Part shown: positions 23,407 to 33,862 of the stretch, piece by piece | Layout: each line of letters opens with the position of its first letter | How positions within the stretch are numbered: position 1 is the stretch's first letter | NCBI GenBank assembly: GCA_945830575.1 | Contig: CALZZE010000025.1 | Coordinates: forward strand, 1 to 38,096 | Direction: 5' to 3' | DNA from: an uncultured Subdoligranulum sp. | GTDB lineage: Bacteria > Bacillota > Clostridia > Oscillospirales > Ruminococcaceae | DNA: 38,096 nt | The notes under the pieces: model-generated | What the model was told of the DNA's origin: nothing | Database searches by the model: none | What the model saw: only the letters and a program-made list of their open reading frames with translations | Translations under genes and position numbers: made by a program

Positions 23407-26244
23407 ATGACGATAGGTAATCCTTTGGACGTGATGTGCGGCGAAGCCGCACATCCGTTTCCTCCGGATTTTCCCCCGTCTCACGCCGGGCGTGCACCTT
23501 TCAGCGCACCCGGCGTTCCATCAAATTGATTTACTTTCTACTGATTTCATTGCATCTGTACCCTCACAGGTACAGCGCACTTGTAAATTTCACATTTTGA
23601 GTTTTTCTCTGTATTTCTGGATTTTGCGTACCACCTTGGCATCAAGCCCCGGCGGTATTGGACTGTTGTGAACCATGCGATGACACGGTACACATAGCCA
23701 TGCCAAATTTGGAACTTTGTTGATTCGTTCAAGTGGAAGTCGGTTGTTCACATGATGACAATGCCTCGGAACCCATTCAGAGAAGTATTTACCACAACAT
23801 TTGCATTTACCCTTATCCCGGTTATACGCATATTCCCGGTTCATAAAATACTCAAAATTCGCTTTCCAACCTTTACCGCTGGCATAGAGCGAAAGGGCAA
23901 TATCTTCCGGTGTATTTATGGATGGGCGGTCACAGGGTAACGGTTTATGCTTGGTACGGTAATTTACATATCGCCTGCGCCCGTCCTCCGTGTAAGGGGT
24001 CATTTTCTGGTCAAATGGTTTGCTTTCATAACGACTGTGTGTAATAAACGCATAGGTTATTCCAAACCATTTTCCATCAATTTGAATTGCAAATGTTTTG
24101 CTATCATAACCATTGTGCCGATGCGGTAGATTACAAAGTAACTTCAGAGGCACCTGCATTTGGTTGTACTGCTTCGGGAATAAGTTTTTCCAAACCTCCA
24201 AAGCTGTATTGTTCACTCTGCGATCTATGGCATGGTAGGCATGAGAACAGATAGAGGGTTGTAAATATTGTGCCAGTCCCATAATCATGGAATTAACGTA
24301 CTGGATTTGCGCCGCCTGTGTATTAGGTTGCGTGTACCATCCAATCTTCCTAACCTCTGCTTGCAGGGCATGGATTTTCTTCGTTAATCGTTCCATATCT
24401 GGAAATGGTTTCCCAACTAAATTGTCTGACCATGTGGCAGGGTCTGGTGTTTTTCTTTTGCGTTCTGCCTTGACTATGTAGCCGAGGAAATGGATTCCAT
24501 TCTTCCTCAAATCGGTTACATAGGTCTTTTCCTGTGATAGTTCCAACTTCATTCGATATTTGAAATACTTTGTTAGTTCCTGCTTCATGCGGTGGGCTTC
24601 CTGTTCCGTGGAGGTCAGGATTACCCAATCGTCCGCATAGCGGTAGTTGTATTTCGGAGTGATTCCAGACCATTTCAGCCTTCTGGTATCGTTGCATTTA
24701 TGTTTGCATTGGCGATGTGGCTCCATATAGCAGCGCCCCACATACCAGTCAAAGTCATTGAGATACACATTGGACAGCAACGGAGATAATATACCGCCCT
24801 GTGGTGTTCCCATTTCTGTTGCATGGTATAAGTCCTGGTCAATATATCCGGCTTTCAGCATTTGACTGATGATTTTCAAAACCCTCTTGTCGTGGATGCC
24901 GATTCGCCATAGCTTTTTCAACAGCAACCGATGGTTGATGTTGTCAAAACACCCTTTAATATCACCCTCAACTGCCCATACAGGTTGGTCTTTAGACCGA
25001 GTTCCTGCATTTATGACATTGACAATATCCCGAATGGCGTGCTTTTGAGCCCGGTAAGGGCGAAAGCCATAGCTATGCGGATAGAATCTCGCCTCGCATA
25101 TTGGCTCCAGTATCAATCGCATACATTCTTGAATAATCCTGTCCAAAACAGTTGGGATTCCAAGAGGTCGCTTTTTGCCGTTGGCCTTTTCGATATATTT
25201 CCGTCTGGCTGGCTTCGGCTTGTAATTGGAGAAATTTGCTTGAATCAACTGAAATAGTTCTTCTTTTGGCATTTGCAGATATCTGTCCATTTTTATCCTG
25301 TCAACACCAGCTGTTTTACTGCCTTTGTTGGACTTGATATTATGAACAGCGGTTACAATGGTTACTTCGCTGACCATCGCTTCCAACAGTCCCGTGAACG
25401 AAACACCTTGACCTGACTTTTCGTACAGGAGGTCTTGGAATTTCTTCAACTCTGTTTCTGTTGAAAATCTGACGCTTAAATGCACAAGGTTTTCACCTCG
25501 CAGTTCGTCACCCATCTTTCAGGGAGTTATTGGATTTTCTTTTGTGAAATTTACAAATCAATTTGACTCGTGCCCTTCGCCGTGAAGCATTTCAGCTCCG
25601 TGTGATTGAAATTACCCAATCGCAGACTACTATGGCACGGCTGACTTCCTGTATCCTTCATTGTGCTGTAACACTCCAAATACAGGCCCTCAAACGTTCC
25701 CAAATCTCTATCCTTGTGGTCAATAGACCGTTGAAACCCTTAGGCCGCTACCTTACACCGGGAGAATCTAACCACACTTTGAATCACAGTTATTGTGTGG
25801 TTCCGCATGAATATTTCATTTCATGGGGCATATACGGAAAAACCAGCCGTATCTGCTTTCTCCAATCTTCATCCTTTCGGATGCCGAGTACTCTTACGAT
25901 GCTGCATAGCTTTCCCTTACGGATAGCCATAGGTTTCGGAAGCCCGCACCATTATTATCCATGCCTTTCGGTTTAGGTTTTCAGGTTACGACTTCACCAC
26001 GCTTTGTACCCTGTCTATTTACAGATAAACAGCGCACAGTGGAGTATTAGCTCTCGTACTGCCTGCGGTTTGACAGACCGCTGTGGGATTTCTCCTTTCC
26101 GGCATTGATTCTGTACGGCAGAGGAATTTCGCCTCTGAATTTGAGGTTTGAGTTCTCTACGATATTTTCTTGATATATCAAGTGCTATCGCATGGTGCTT
26201 TTCGTCATAGCTGTCTGCTACGACTTATGCACAACGTTTCGCAC
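23407..26244 (-). mobile_element. Group II intron with reverse-transcriptase gene
   Basis: 2838-bp group II intron in the same orientation as its host gene. The 5' end is GTGCGAAACG, a canonical GUGYG start. The 3' end is ...ATCGTCAT, agreeing with the AY rule. A domain V-like hairpin (GGAACGCCGG...CCGGCGT with the GAAA stretch) lies at about 23482-23518, and a domain VI-like segment follows. About 730 nt of ribozyme precede the ORF and 180 nt follow it. Both ends were placed by requiring the host protein to be restored. IBS/EBS pairings were not worked out. Confidence 0.88.
23590..25485 (-). CDS. ltrA: Group II intron reverse transcriptase/maturase with HNH endonuclease
   Basis: Intron-encoded protein of about 631 aa. 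It has RT domains with GTPQGGILSPLLSNVYL and the catalytic YRYADDWVIL. A maturase (X) region follows. A C-terminal HNH endonuclease has a zinc-binding part (CKCCGKYF, HCHHVNN, CVPCHRMVH). It would promote splicing and retrohoming of the intron. The start is uncertain: a GTG at 25485 has GAGGTGA upstream, while an ATG at 25515 has no clear site. All catalytic motifs are intact, so the intron may be active. Confidence 0.92.
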   Translation of the reverse strand: MHLSVRFSTETELKKFQDLLYEKSGQGVSFTGLLEAMVSEVTIVTAVHNIKSNKGSKTAGVDRIKMDRYLQMPKEELFQLIQANFSNYKPKPARRKYIEKANGKKRPLGIPTVLDRIIQECMRLILEPICEARFYPHSYGFRPYRAQKHAIRDIVNVINAGTRSKDQPVWAVEGDIKGCFDNINHRLLLKKLWRIGIHDKRVLKIISQMLKAGYIDQDLYHATEMGTPQGGILSPLLSNVYLNDFDWYVGRCYMEPHRQCKHKCNDTRRLKWSGITPKYNYRYADDWVILTSTEQEAHRMKQELTKYFKYRMKLELSQEKTYVTDLRKNGIHFLGYIVKAERKRKTPDPATWSDNLVGKPFPDMERLTKKIHALQAEVRKIGWYTQPNTQAAQIQYVNSMIMGLAQYLQPSICSHAYHAIDRRVNNTALEVWKNLFPKQYNQMQVPLKLLCNLPHRHNGYDSKTFAIQIDGKWFGITYAFITHSRYESKPFDQKMTPYTEDGRRRYVNYRTKHKPLPCDRPSINTPEDIALSLYASGKGWKANFEYFMNREYAYNRDKGKCKCCGKYFSEWVPRHCHHVNNRLPLERINKVPNLAWLCVPCHRMVHNSPIPPGLDAKVVRKIQKYREKLKM

Positions 26245-29200
26245 GGTTTTTATAATAATGCGCTTCATCGACGAAAATCCTGTCCACGCCCAGCGCTTCA
26301 AAGTCAATCACATTGTCCTTGCGGGTCTGGTCGTTCAGCTTTGCCAGCTTTGCTTCCAGCGATTTGCGGGTGCGCTCCATGGCCTTGATGGTGTAGCGTT
26401 CGCCTTTTTCCGCTTTGGCTTGCGTGATGGCAAGAATCATGTCGGCAATCTGATTTTGCAGCAGCCGCCGCTGACGGTCCGGGCTGATGGCGATTTTCTC
26501 AAACTGGCTGTGGCCGATGATGACCGCGTCGTAGTCGCCGGTGGCGATGCGGGCGCAGAATTTCTTGCGGTTTTTGGTTTCAAAGTCCTTCTGGCGGGCC
26601 ACCAGCAGATTGGCAGAGGGGTACAGCGTCAGGAACTCGCTGGCCCACTGGTTGATGATGTGGTTGGGAACCACGAACAACGGTTTTTGGGCAAGCCCCA
26701 GCCGCCGCAGTTCCATGGCGGCAGCGGCCATTTCAAAGGTTTTGCCAGCGCCCACACAATGGGCCAGCAGCGTGTTGCCGCCGTACAGAATATGAGCGAT
26801 GGCGTTTTTCTGGTGGGGGCGCAGCTCGATTTCCGGGTTCATGCCGGGGAAGGTCAGGTGACTGCCGTCGTATTCCCGCGGCCGGATACTGTTGAACCGT
26901 TCATTGTAGAGTTTGCACAGCCGGGCGCGGCGCGCCGGGTCCTGCCAGACCCATTCGCCAAACCTGTCCCGGATCAGTTGCTGCTTCTGCTGGGCCAGAA
27001 TGGTTTCCTCCCTGTTCTGGATGGGGTGCCGCTTGCCGTATTCATCTTCCTCATAATCAAAAATGACGGTATCCCGCAGATTCAGGGCGTCCTCCACCAG
27101 ACGGTAGGCGTTGGCCCGCCTGGTGCCGTAGGCGCTGGTGGCCTGTAAATTGGAACGGTCGGCGCTTTTGCCGGAGATGGACCACTCGCCGGAGATGCCG
27201 TTGTACCGCACCTTGATCTGGTGGCGCAGATACATGGCGGGATGCAGAAGGTCCATGACGAACTGCTGCACCACCTCCTCCGGCACCCATGTGGAGCCGA
27301 GACGCACGCTGATTTCGCTGGCGGTGAGGTCGGTGGGCTGCACCTGTTCCAACGCTTTCACGTTGATTTCAAACTTTTCCGGCAGAATGGCTGCCGCGGC
27401 TCTTGCGGTGGCCAGCTTTTTGCGCACGTTGCCGGACAGGTATTCGTCCGCCGTCACGAGGGGCAGGCTGTCCGCAGAAAAGAACGCTTTGGGAATGTCA
27501 TTGGGGTCCAGACCGCTGGTGTCCCGGAAAATAACGCCTTGCAGCTCGTTTTCCAGCTGCTCTGCGGGTTTGCCGGACAGCAGGCTCATAAAGTCCAGAT
27601 CCACGCGGGCTTTCTCGTTGAGAGAGACCGTCAGCGCTTCGCTGGCGCTGTCAGCGTGGGTGACTGGCTGGGGACGGCGGACGGTGCGCTTGGTGAAGAT
27701 GTCGCTTTTGCGTTCCAGCCTGCCCTCGTTGTCCAGCACCTCCAGCGAACACAGCAGGAAATAGGAGGAATCCTCGCTGAATGCCTGTTCATTGCCCCGG
27801 CTGTTGATGAGACCGTATTGTTTGGTAAAGGCATCATACTGGCGGTTGAGGTTGGCCTGCTGTTGCTGAATCAGCTTGTCGTCCACATCGTCCATCTGGT
27901 AGTCCAGCAGGGTGCGCAGCGTATCCCGCAGCCCGATGAGGCCCTTGATGCGGCTCTGTGCGGTGGCGGAGGCTGTGACGGGAACCATGCGGCTGTTCTG
28001 CCGGTAATAAATCGATCCTTCCACGAGGGTGTAGCTGAAGTTTTTCACATCCGGGTCGGCGGGAATACTGGCGTCCAGTTCTTCGTCCGGGTCCTCGGTC
28101 TCCCGTTCGGTGTAAACCGGCCGCAGGCCAGCCAGCGCCCGGTGCAGCGCCTCTCCAAGGTTCGTGCCGGGACGCGGCTTGCAGACGCTTTCCATGCCGT
28201 ACCGGCCGCTTTCCAGCACCATGTCACCCAGCACCATGTCCGGGTGCTCCACAAAATAGTGGTTCATGGTGATGCCGGTGGAATCGTCCAGATACACCCA
28301 TGCCGGGTCGGCGTCGATGATGTGGTCCCGCCTTTGCAGAAAAAGAATGTCGGTGGTGACCTCGGTGCCTGCGCTGCGGGCGAAGGTGTTCTCCGGCAGA
28401 CGGACCGCGCCCAGCAGCTCCGCCCGCTGTGCCAGATACCGGCGCACCTCCGGGCTGGCCTTGTCCATGGTGCCTTTGCTGGTGATGAACGCCACAAGGC
28501 CGCCCGGACGCACTTTGTCCAGCGTTTTGGCGAAGAAATAGTCATGGACCAGAAAATTGTGCTTGTCATACCGCTTGTCGGGAATTTTGTACTGTCCGAA
28601 CGGCACGTTGCCAACGGCGGCATCGAAAAAACTGTCGGGGATGGGGGTACTCTCAAAGCCCTGAATGGCGATGCTGGCATTCTGGTATAGCTGGCGGGCA
28701 ATACGCCCGGAGACCGGGTCCAGCTCCACGCCGTACAGCCTGCTTTCGCGCATTTCCGGCGGCAGCATTCCAAGAAAGTTTCCCACACCGCAGGAGGGTT
28801 CCAGAATGTTTCCGGCCTGGAAACCGAGGGTTTGCAGTGCGGTGTAGATTTCCCGGATAACCACCGGCGGCGTGTAAAAGGCGTTCAGCGTGCTGGCGCG
28901 GGCGGCCTCAAATTCAGCAGCCGTCAGCAGCCCGGACAGCTCGGTATAAGCAGAATGCCACTCGGCATTGTCCGGGTCAAACACCTGCGGCAGACCGCCC
29001 CAACCCACATACCCGGCCAGAATGCTCTGCTCCTCTGCGTTGGCAAGGCGGTTTTCCTGCTCAATGGCCTGCAGGGTACGGATGGCGGCCACGTTGGCCG
29101 CGTATTTGGCCCGCGCACCGCTGGGGGCAAGCTCATCCGTCTGAATGTGATAGGTCAGGCGCTGGTCGGCGGGAATTTCCGGGTACAGAATGTTATCCTG

Positions 29201-31684
29201 CATCCGGGGGCGGTGCTGTGGTTTGGGTTTCGGCGGCGGAGCAAGAGCCGATTGCTGTTCCGGCTCTTTTTCCGGTTCGGTGTGCAGGCGTTCCACGACA
29301 ATGTCATAGGGCAGGCCCGTTTGCCCGGCGGGAAATGTGATGGAGTCCCCGGTGTTTTCTGCGTTGCTGTCCAGCGGTTCTGGTGCTGTCAGGTGGCTGT
29401 TTTTCGGGTTGGCGGCCATCAGCCGGGCAAATTCGCTGCGGCTCACGGCGCGGCTGATGAGGGATTCGCCCTCCTCATGGAGCCGGATATCCGCCAGCCC
29501 GATGTTCTCCACCGTAAACGGCTTGTCATCTTCCAGATAAACGGTATCCCCCACAGCCAGAGGGCGGAGCGGCTGTTCCGTTTTGGAATGCGCCTGCTGG
29601 TAGAGATCTTCGGCGCTGGCAATCATCGTATCGAAATCCAGATTGCCGAGTTGGCCGTTCAAATCCTCCGGCGTATCACAGACGATTTCCATGATGGTTT
29701 TATCGTCAACCTGATACACCAGCTTTCGCTCGATCAGGTCGGCAAAGACTTGAACGGAATGTTCGTGGTCGGATGTGGTGCTGAACGCGAGATTCACATG
29801 GTGCAGATCGGTGAAATCTGCGTCGCTGTCAAACTCATCCTGACAGTATTCGTTGATCAGCCGGATGGACTCCTCGATCTCAGTGGACAATTCCGCTGCC
29901 TTGGCTTTTTGAGCCGGATGCCGCAGGCTGTCATTGAGAGGATTTTCCCGCAGCCTGCGCTCAAATTCTTCGCGGGGCAGTTCGGTATCCACCAGAGGAA
30001 AGGTCTCATCGTGCAGGCGCATGATGTCCCCGATGCCGGATATGGTGTATGTGTCGCTGCCAATGTGAACGGTATCCCCAAGCGTATAGACGTATTCCGG
30101 CGCGTCGGTTTCTTTCCCGGCCCGGTATTCCCTGTATTGGCGCTGCTCGTCGGAGTTCAGGTAACGGTCTGCGGTAATCAGCTCTCCAATTCGCTTGGCG
30201 GCTTTGTTCCAGCTCAGCTTGCAGGAAGGCTCCCGGAAATTTTTGCGAAGCAGAATCCCTTTGCCGTCATAGGTCAGATCCCAATCTTCCATGATGGGGA
30301 ACCGCCCGCCGTTCCCGTATTCTTTTTTGAGAAAGGCGGCGTTTTCAGCGGTGGAGGCGTTCTTTTGGAACTGCTCATAAATGCGCAGCTTGCCTTTCGC
30401 AAATCCGCTGCCGTCCAGCAGTACCTCGTCAATCATCTCCTGCGGCACAACAAAAGCGGAGGATTGTTCATCCTCCGCCTGCAGGATCTGTTCTTTCTGG
30501 TCGGCTTCACTCAGCAGCAGATTACGTCGCTGAAAATCACTTCCTCCGCCGCCTGCCGGATGTTGTTCATCCGGCGTGTCCACGCCATCGGGTCGCGGGC
30601 TTTCAGGCTCTCGGTCACGCCCTGCTTCTGTGCCATCTGTGTTGTCAGATTCCGCATCATCTCGCCGGCCTGCTCCTGCACCCGCATCAGATGCGGCATC
30701 AGCTGGCCGCCGGCCTGCATCGTCAGATACAGCGGGCGCTTGTTCTCCTTCAGGTACTCCCGGCGCTGTATCGCGTATTTGCCCAGCGTCGGCTGGCTCT
30801 CCAGCGTCAGGTCGGGCAGCAGATACTCGCCCTGTTTCGTGTACGTCAGTTCCATGGGTCTGGCTCCTTTCTTCGGTTGGGTGGGATTCCTTGTCCCCAT
30901 TATCTGTCACAATGGGAGTTTTTGCAAATGTGCGGATTCGCTGTTTTTGCGCCGCCCGCACAGTGGACTCGATTTCCCGCAGCCCCATCCCGGCAATGTC
31001 GCAGACGGCGGCTCCCAGCAGGGAAGCGGTTTCCGGCGTGCTGAACAGCGGCAGATACTGCCTGCAATCGTTCAGCAGGCCGGTGCTGTCGATTCCGGCG
31101 CGCTCCCACAGCACCGCTGTGATGGAGCGCTGCACCAGATAGGTGTATACGCGGTTCAAATCCTCCGCAGAATACCGCGCCAGCAAGGTGCCTGCGGTAC
31201 ACGCGGCAAGCTGGTCACTGTAATCCGTCAGGTTTTCGTCGGCCAGAATGACGGCGGTATCCGCAAGGATCTGTGCAAAGGAATAGTCTGCGGCGTCTGC
31301 GCCATAGGTATTTGCCAGCGTTTCGCGCACTGCGGGAACGTCCTGCTCCGTCAGTTCCCACAACCGGGGCGGGTTTCCTTGGGAACTGTTGGTGTCGGCT
31401 ACATCAAACACATACCGCAGCCGGGGGCGGTTGCCGGAAGTATCCAGAAGCGCAATGCCGCGGGAGCCAGCGTTGACCCACCGCCCGATTTTGTTCCATG
31501 TCTGCATCTGTGCGCAGGCGATGGCATTTGGCCGCTGTGCGTGAATGAGCAAAATGTTCTCAAACGGATATTTGTAATGGCGGGATACGCTGCGCAGATA
31601 CCCGCGCCACGCAGGCACATCCCGCACCATCTTTTCCAGCGTGTCGCGCTGAAGCTGTTCCAGCGTCTGCTGTTTGTTGGGCAA
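26245..31684 (-). CDS. SNF2-type helicase-methylase, first exon (N-terminal part)
   Basis: First 1813 codons of a giant (2439-codon) ICE protein. Order of parts: an ArdC-like domain (residues 1-150, [16 protein letters not shown]); a hydrophilic low-complexity linker (about 277-392, the same DNA that encodes TnpV in another frame); several small LPD-type modules; a DNA methyltransferase fold near 980-1130 ([25 protein letters not shown]). The catalytic NPPF of the methyltransferase reads NVPF, so its activity is doubtful. The helicase ATPase follows (GAGKT at about 1645, DEAH at about 1806). The start is a TTG with AGGAGG eight bases upstream. It likely protects or remodels incoming ICE DNA (inference). 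The continuation is 23406-21527. Confidence 0.88.
30511..30855 (-). CDS. tnpV: TnpV protein, nested in the helicase gene in another frame
   Basis: Complete 114-aa protein with the TnpV family pattern: [40 protein letters not shown], then [20 protein letters not shown]. It lies on the same strand as the helicase, shifted by one base, wholly inside helicase codons 277-392. It has its own AAAGGAG site eight bases before the ATG. The helicase frame over the same DNA gives a Pro/Asp/Glu/Gly-rich linker with no fold, so TnpV is the older, constrained frame. The function of TnpV is unknown; the name comes from its occurrence on transposons. Confidence 0.8.
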   Translation of the reverse strand: MELTYTKQGEYLLPDLTLESQPTLGKYAIQRREYLKENKRPLYLTMQAGGQLMPHLMRVQEQAGEMMRNLTTQMAQKQGVTESLKARDPMAWTRRMNNIRQAAEEVIFSDVICC

Positions 31685-31705
31685 ACTCGCTCCCTCCTTT
31701 CGGGG

Positions 31706-32404
31706 TTATCGCTCCTCCCTGTGTTTCGCAGTTCGGGACGGACTGAGCAGGCTCTCCTGCATGGGAGTCACCTTGCTGCCGCACCGATCCATGCACTCGG
31801 CAAATTCGCAGATATGGTAAAGGCCATTCCCGACTTCCAGATGGTAGTCATCAATGTACCGGCAGGTTCTTACCGTTTTCCCGCCGTCCGGCTGCGTGAT
31901 GCAGATTTTTCCGCCATCCTGAATTCGGAACTGTTCCTGATAATCCGGCGTGATAAAGCGGATGCCGCGCTGGGCCTTGGCCATGTGAAGCTCCAGCCAG
32001 TCGCGGCGATAGCAGTAAAGGTAAGAGTATTCGCCCCTGTGTGGATTCAACCGAAGCATGAGAGAGTAACGCTCGGAATCTGCACGGAATCCATATTCCC
32101 GGTCGGTGATTTGGCTGTCCGGCTGGGAATAACAGCAGGATGCCATGTCAGAACGGCTGCGGAGAATGCCGCGATACTGCGCGTCACTGCGCAGCGCGTT
32201 GACGGCATCATCAAAGAAGGCTTTGAATTCAGGGGTGTTCAGATTCCTTGAATGGTCGTCCCATGAGGTATAAAAGTCCTTTCCATCGGGGCCGCAGTCC
32301 AAACGCAAATGGCCAATACAGCCGATTTGCGCCATGATTTGCTGGCTCTGCGTGTAGCAATAAAGGGATTCAGGCCCCGTCATGGGGCGCAGGGTCATTT
32401 CCAT
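31706..32404 (-). CDS. Conserved ICE protein of unknown function
   Basis: A 232-aa soluble protein, opening MEMTLRPMTGPESLYCYTQS. It contains GFRADSERYSLMLRLNPHRG, YCYRRDWLELHM and a C-terminal CEFAECMDRCGSKVTP. I recognise it as a usual neighbour upstream of the helicase-methylase in these ICEs but cannot name its family. The ATG at 32404 has AGGAGA upstream. The longer open frame would include the duplicated tail of the 52-aa gene and is not used. A 11-bp-stem hairpin lies just before the ribosome binding site. Confidence 0.75.
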   Translation of the reverse strand: MEMTLRPMTGPESLYCYTQSQQIMAQIGCIGHLRLDCGPDGKDFYTSWDDHSRNLNTPEFKAFFDDAVNALRSDAQYRGILRSRSDMASCCYSQPDSQITDREYGFRADSERYSLMLRLNPHRGEYSYLYCYRRDWLELHMAKAQRGIRFITPDYQEQFRIQDGGKICITQPDGGKTVRTCRYIDDYHLEVGNGLYHICEFAECMDRCGSKVTPMQESLLSPSRTAKHREER

Positions 32405-32531
32405 GTTGTTCTCCTGTAAATTGATACCCGGCAGACGGTGAAGCCTGCCGGGTATGGTCAGTGTTGTAATTTCAGCAGAAGCTCGTCGATGGCGTCGGTA
32501 TAACGCCCCTCGGCCTTCTGTTCTTTTCGCA
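32398..32531. repeat. Direct repeat, left copy, beside the DUF4143 ATPase
   Basis: 134 bp matching 33863-33996 with about ten differences, mostly at the far end. In minus sense it contains the last 20 codons of a protein like the 52-aa one (ending AEGRYTDAIDELLLKLQH), the hairpin, and the start of the 232-aa gene. It is the truncated copy. Confidence 0.85.
32424..32455 (-). terminator. Hairpin before the 232-aa gene
   Basis: ATACCCGGCAG and CTGCCGGGTAT pair perfectly (11 bp) with a 10-base loop. Only ATCAATTTACAGG follows, so the T-run is weak; it may act as a partial terminator or processing site. The duplicated copy at 33889-33920 has a 12-bp stem. Confidence 0.55.
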
Positions 32532-32552
32532 CCTATATCTTTGCGCGAAATG

Positions 32553-32575
32553 TTTTGCGGTTTATAACCGCAAAA
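32553..32575. promoter_or_regulatory. Palindrome upstream of the DUF4143 ATPase promoter
   Basis: TTTTGCGGTT and AACCGCAAAA around TAT, a perfect 23-bp palindrome. It lies five bases upstream of the -35 box. The core TTGCGGT occurs again in the promoter spacer, so a regulator-binding site is likely. Confidence 0.55.
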
Positions 32576-32579
32576 TAGA

Positions 32580-32608
32580 TTGATTTTCGCATCGTATTGC
32601 GGTATACT
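32580..32608 (+). promoter_or_regulatory. Promoter of the DUF4143 ATPase
   Basis: TTGATT and TATACT with a 17-bp spacer on the plus strand, about 24 bp before the GTG start. Confidence 0.7.
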
Positions 32609-32631
32609 ATACAAAACTGGAGGTGGTCAGC

Positions 32632-33843
32632 GTGATTTACAGACCTGTCTATGTAGATAAGATGATGGCTTATGCGGACACGCCCTTCGTCAAAATCCTT
32701 ACTGGTGTCCGCCGCTGTGGAAAGTCAACAATTCTGAAAATGATTATGGAGACGCTTCAAAAGGAGCGTGGCGTTCCCATGGAACAGATTGTCAGCTATC
32801 GCTTCGATTCCATGGAATACGAGGACATGACTGCGAAGCAGATGTATCAGGAGCTGAAAGGCAGACTGTGCCCCAATGGGAGGACCTACCTCTTTCTTGA
32901 TGAAGTGCAGGAAATCAAAGGGTGGGAAAAGGCAGTCAATTCTCTGGCTTCAGATTTTAACGTAGACATTTATGTGACGGGTTCCAACTCCCGCATGATG
33001 TCTTCTGAGATTTCCACCTATCTGACCGGGCGGTATGTGTCATTCCGAATCTACACCTTGTCCTTCCGGGAGTATCTGACATTCAAAAGCCAGTACGCGG
33101 TGGTGGAGGATGTTCATAAAGAGCTTGCCAACTACATCCGATTGGGTGGTTTCCCTGCAACACATTTACGGGCGTATGGGCAGGACGAGGTTTATACCAT
33201 CGTCCGGGATATTTACAATTCCACGATTTTCTCGGATATTGTCAAGCGTAATCAGATCAGAAAAATCGATCAGTTGGAGAGAGTTGTCCGGTATACATTC
33301 AATAACGTAGGCAACACCTTCTCGTCCAAGGCAATCTCCGACTACCTGAAAGCAGAGCACCGATCTCTGGACAACGAAACTGTATACAGCTATCTGGAAA
33401 AGCTGGAGAAAGCGTATCTTCTGCATCGGTGTTCCCGGTACGATCTGAATGGCAAGGAGATTCTGAAAACGCAGGAGAAATTCTACCTGGCCGACACCTC
33501 TCTTCGCTACAGCGTTCTTGGCTATAACGATGATACGGTTGCAAGCAGTCTGGAAAATATCGTCTACCTTGAACTGTGCCGTCGGGGATATACCGTCTAT
33601 ATCGGCAAGACCGGAGATGGCGAGGTGGACTTCGTTGCAACCCGGCAGAACGAGAAGCTTTATGTTCAGGTCACGCAGCGTATTGAATCCGAAAAGACGG
33701 AGAAACGCGAGTATGAACGTCTGTTGGAGATTCGTGACAATTATCCCAAATATGTTCTGCGTACCGACGAGTTTGTCGGCGGCAATTACGAGGGCATCAT
33801 CACCATGCACGTTGCGGATTTCCTGCTGAGTGGGGCATACTGA
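32632..33843 (+). CDS. AAA ATPase with DUF4143 domain
   Basis: A 403-aa protein of the AAA_14/DUF4143 group. Walker A is GVRRCGKST near residue 29, Walker B is TYLFLDEVQEI, and a sensor-like DIYVTGSNSRMMSSE follows. The C-terminal DUF4143 domain carries the restriction-nuclease-like stretch GEVDFVATRQNEKLYVQVT (D...VxV, a PD-(D/E)xK-like arrangement). Its cellular job is not known; such genes are common mobile cargo. The start is a GTG seven bases after GGAGGT. It is on the strand opposite to the backbone and is bracketed by a 134-bp direct repeat. Confidence 0.87.
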   Translation: MIYRPVYVDKMMAYADTPFVKILTGVRRCGKSTILKMIMETLQKERGVPMEQIVSYRFDSMEYEDMTAKQMYQELKGRLCPNGRTYLFLDEVQEIKGWEKAVNSLASDFNVDIYVTGSNSRMMSSEISTYLTGRYVSFRIYTLSFREYLTFKSQYAVVEDVHKELANYIRLGGFPATHLRAYGQDEVYTIVRDIYNSTIFSDIVKRNQIRKIDQLERVVRYTFNNVGNTFSSKAISDYLKAEHRSLDNETVYSYLEKLEKAYLLHRCSRYDLNGKEILKTQEKFYLADTSLRYSVLGYNDDTVASSLENIVYLELCRRGYTVYIGKTGDGEVDFVATRQNEKLYVQVTQRIESEKTEKREYERLLEIRDNYPKYVLRTDEFVGGNYEGIITMHVADFLLSGAY

Positions 33844-33862
33844 GCGCAGCGCGTTGACTTTG

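Noticed and set aside
28832-32251. Plus-strand open frame of 1139 codons opposite the helicase gene
   Set aside because: It lies antisense to well-supported coding DNA, runs through the intergenic hairpin, has no ribosome binding site and no recognisable domain. Such mirror frames are common in GC-rich genes.
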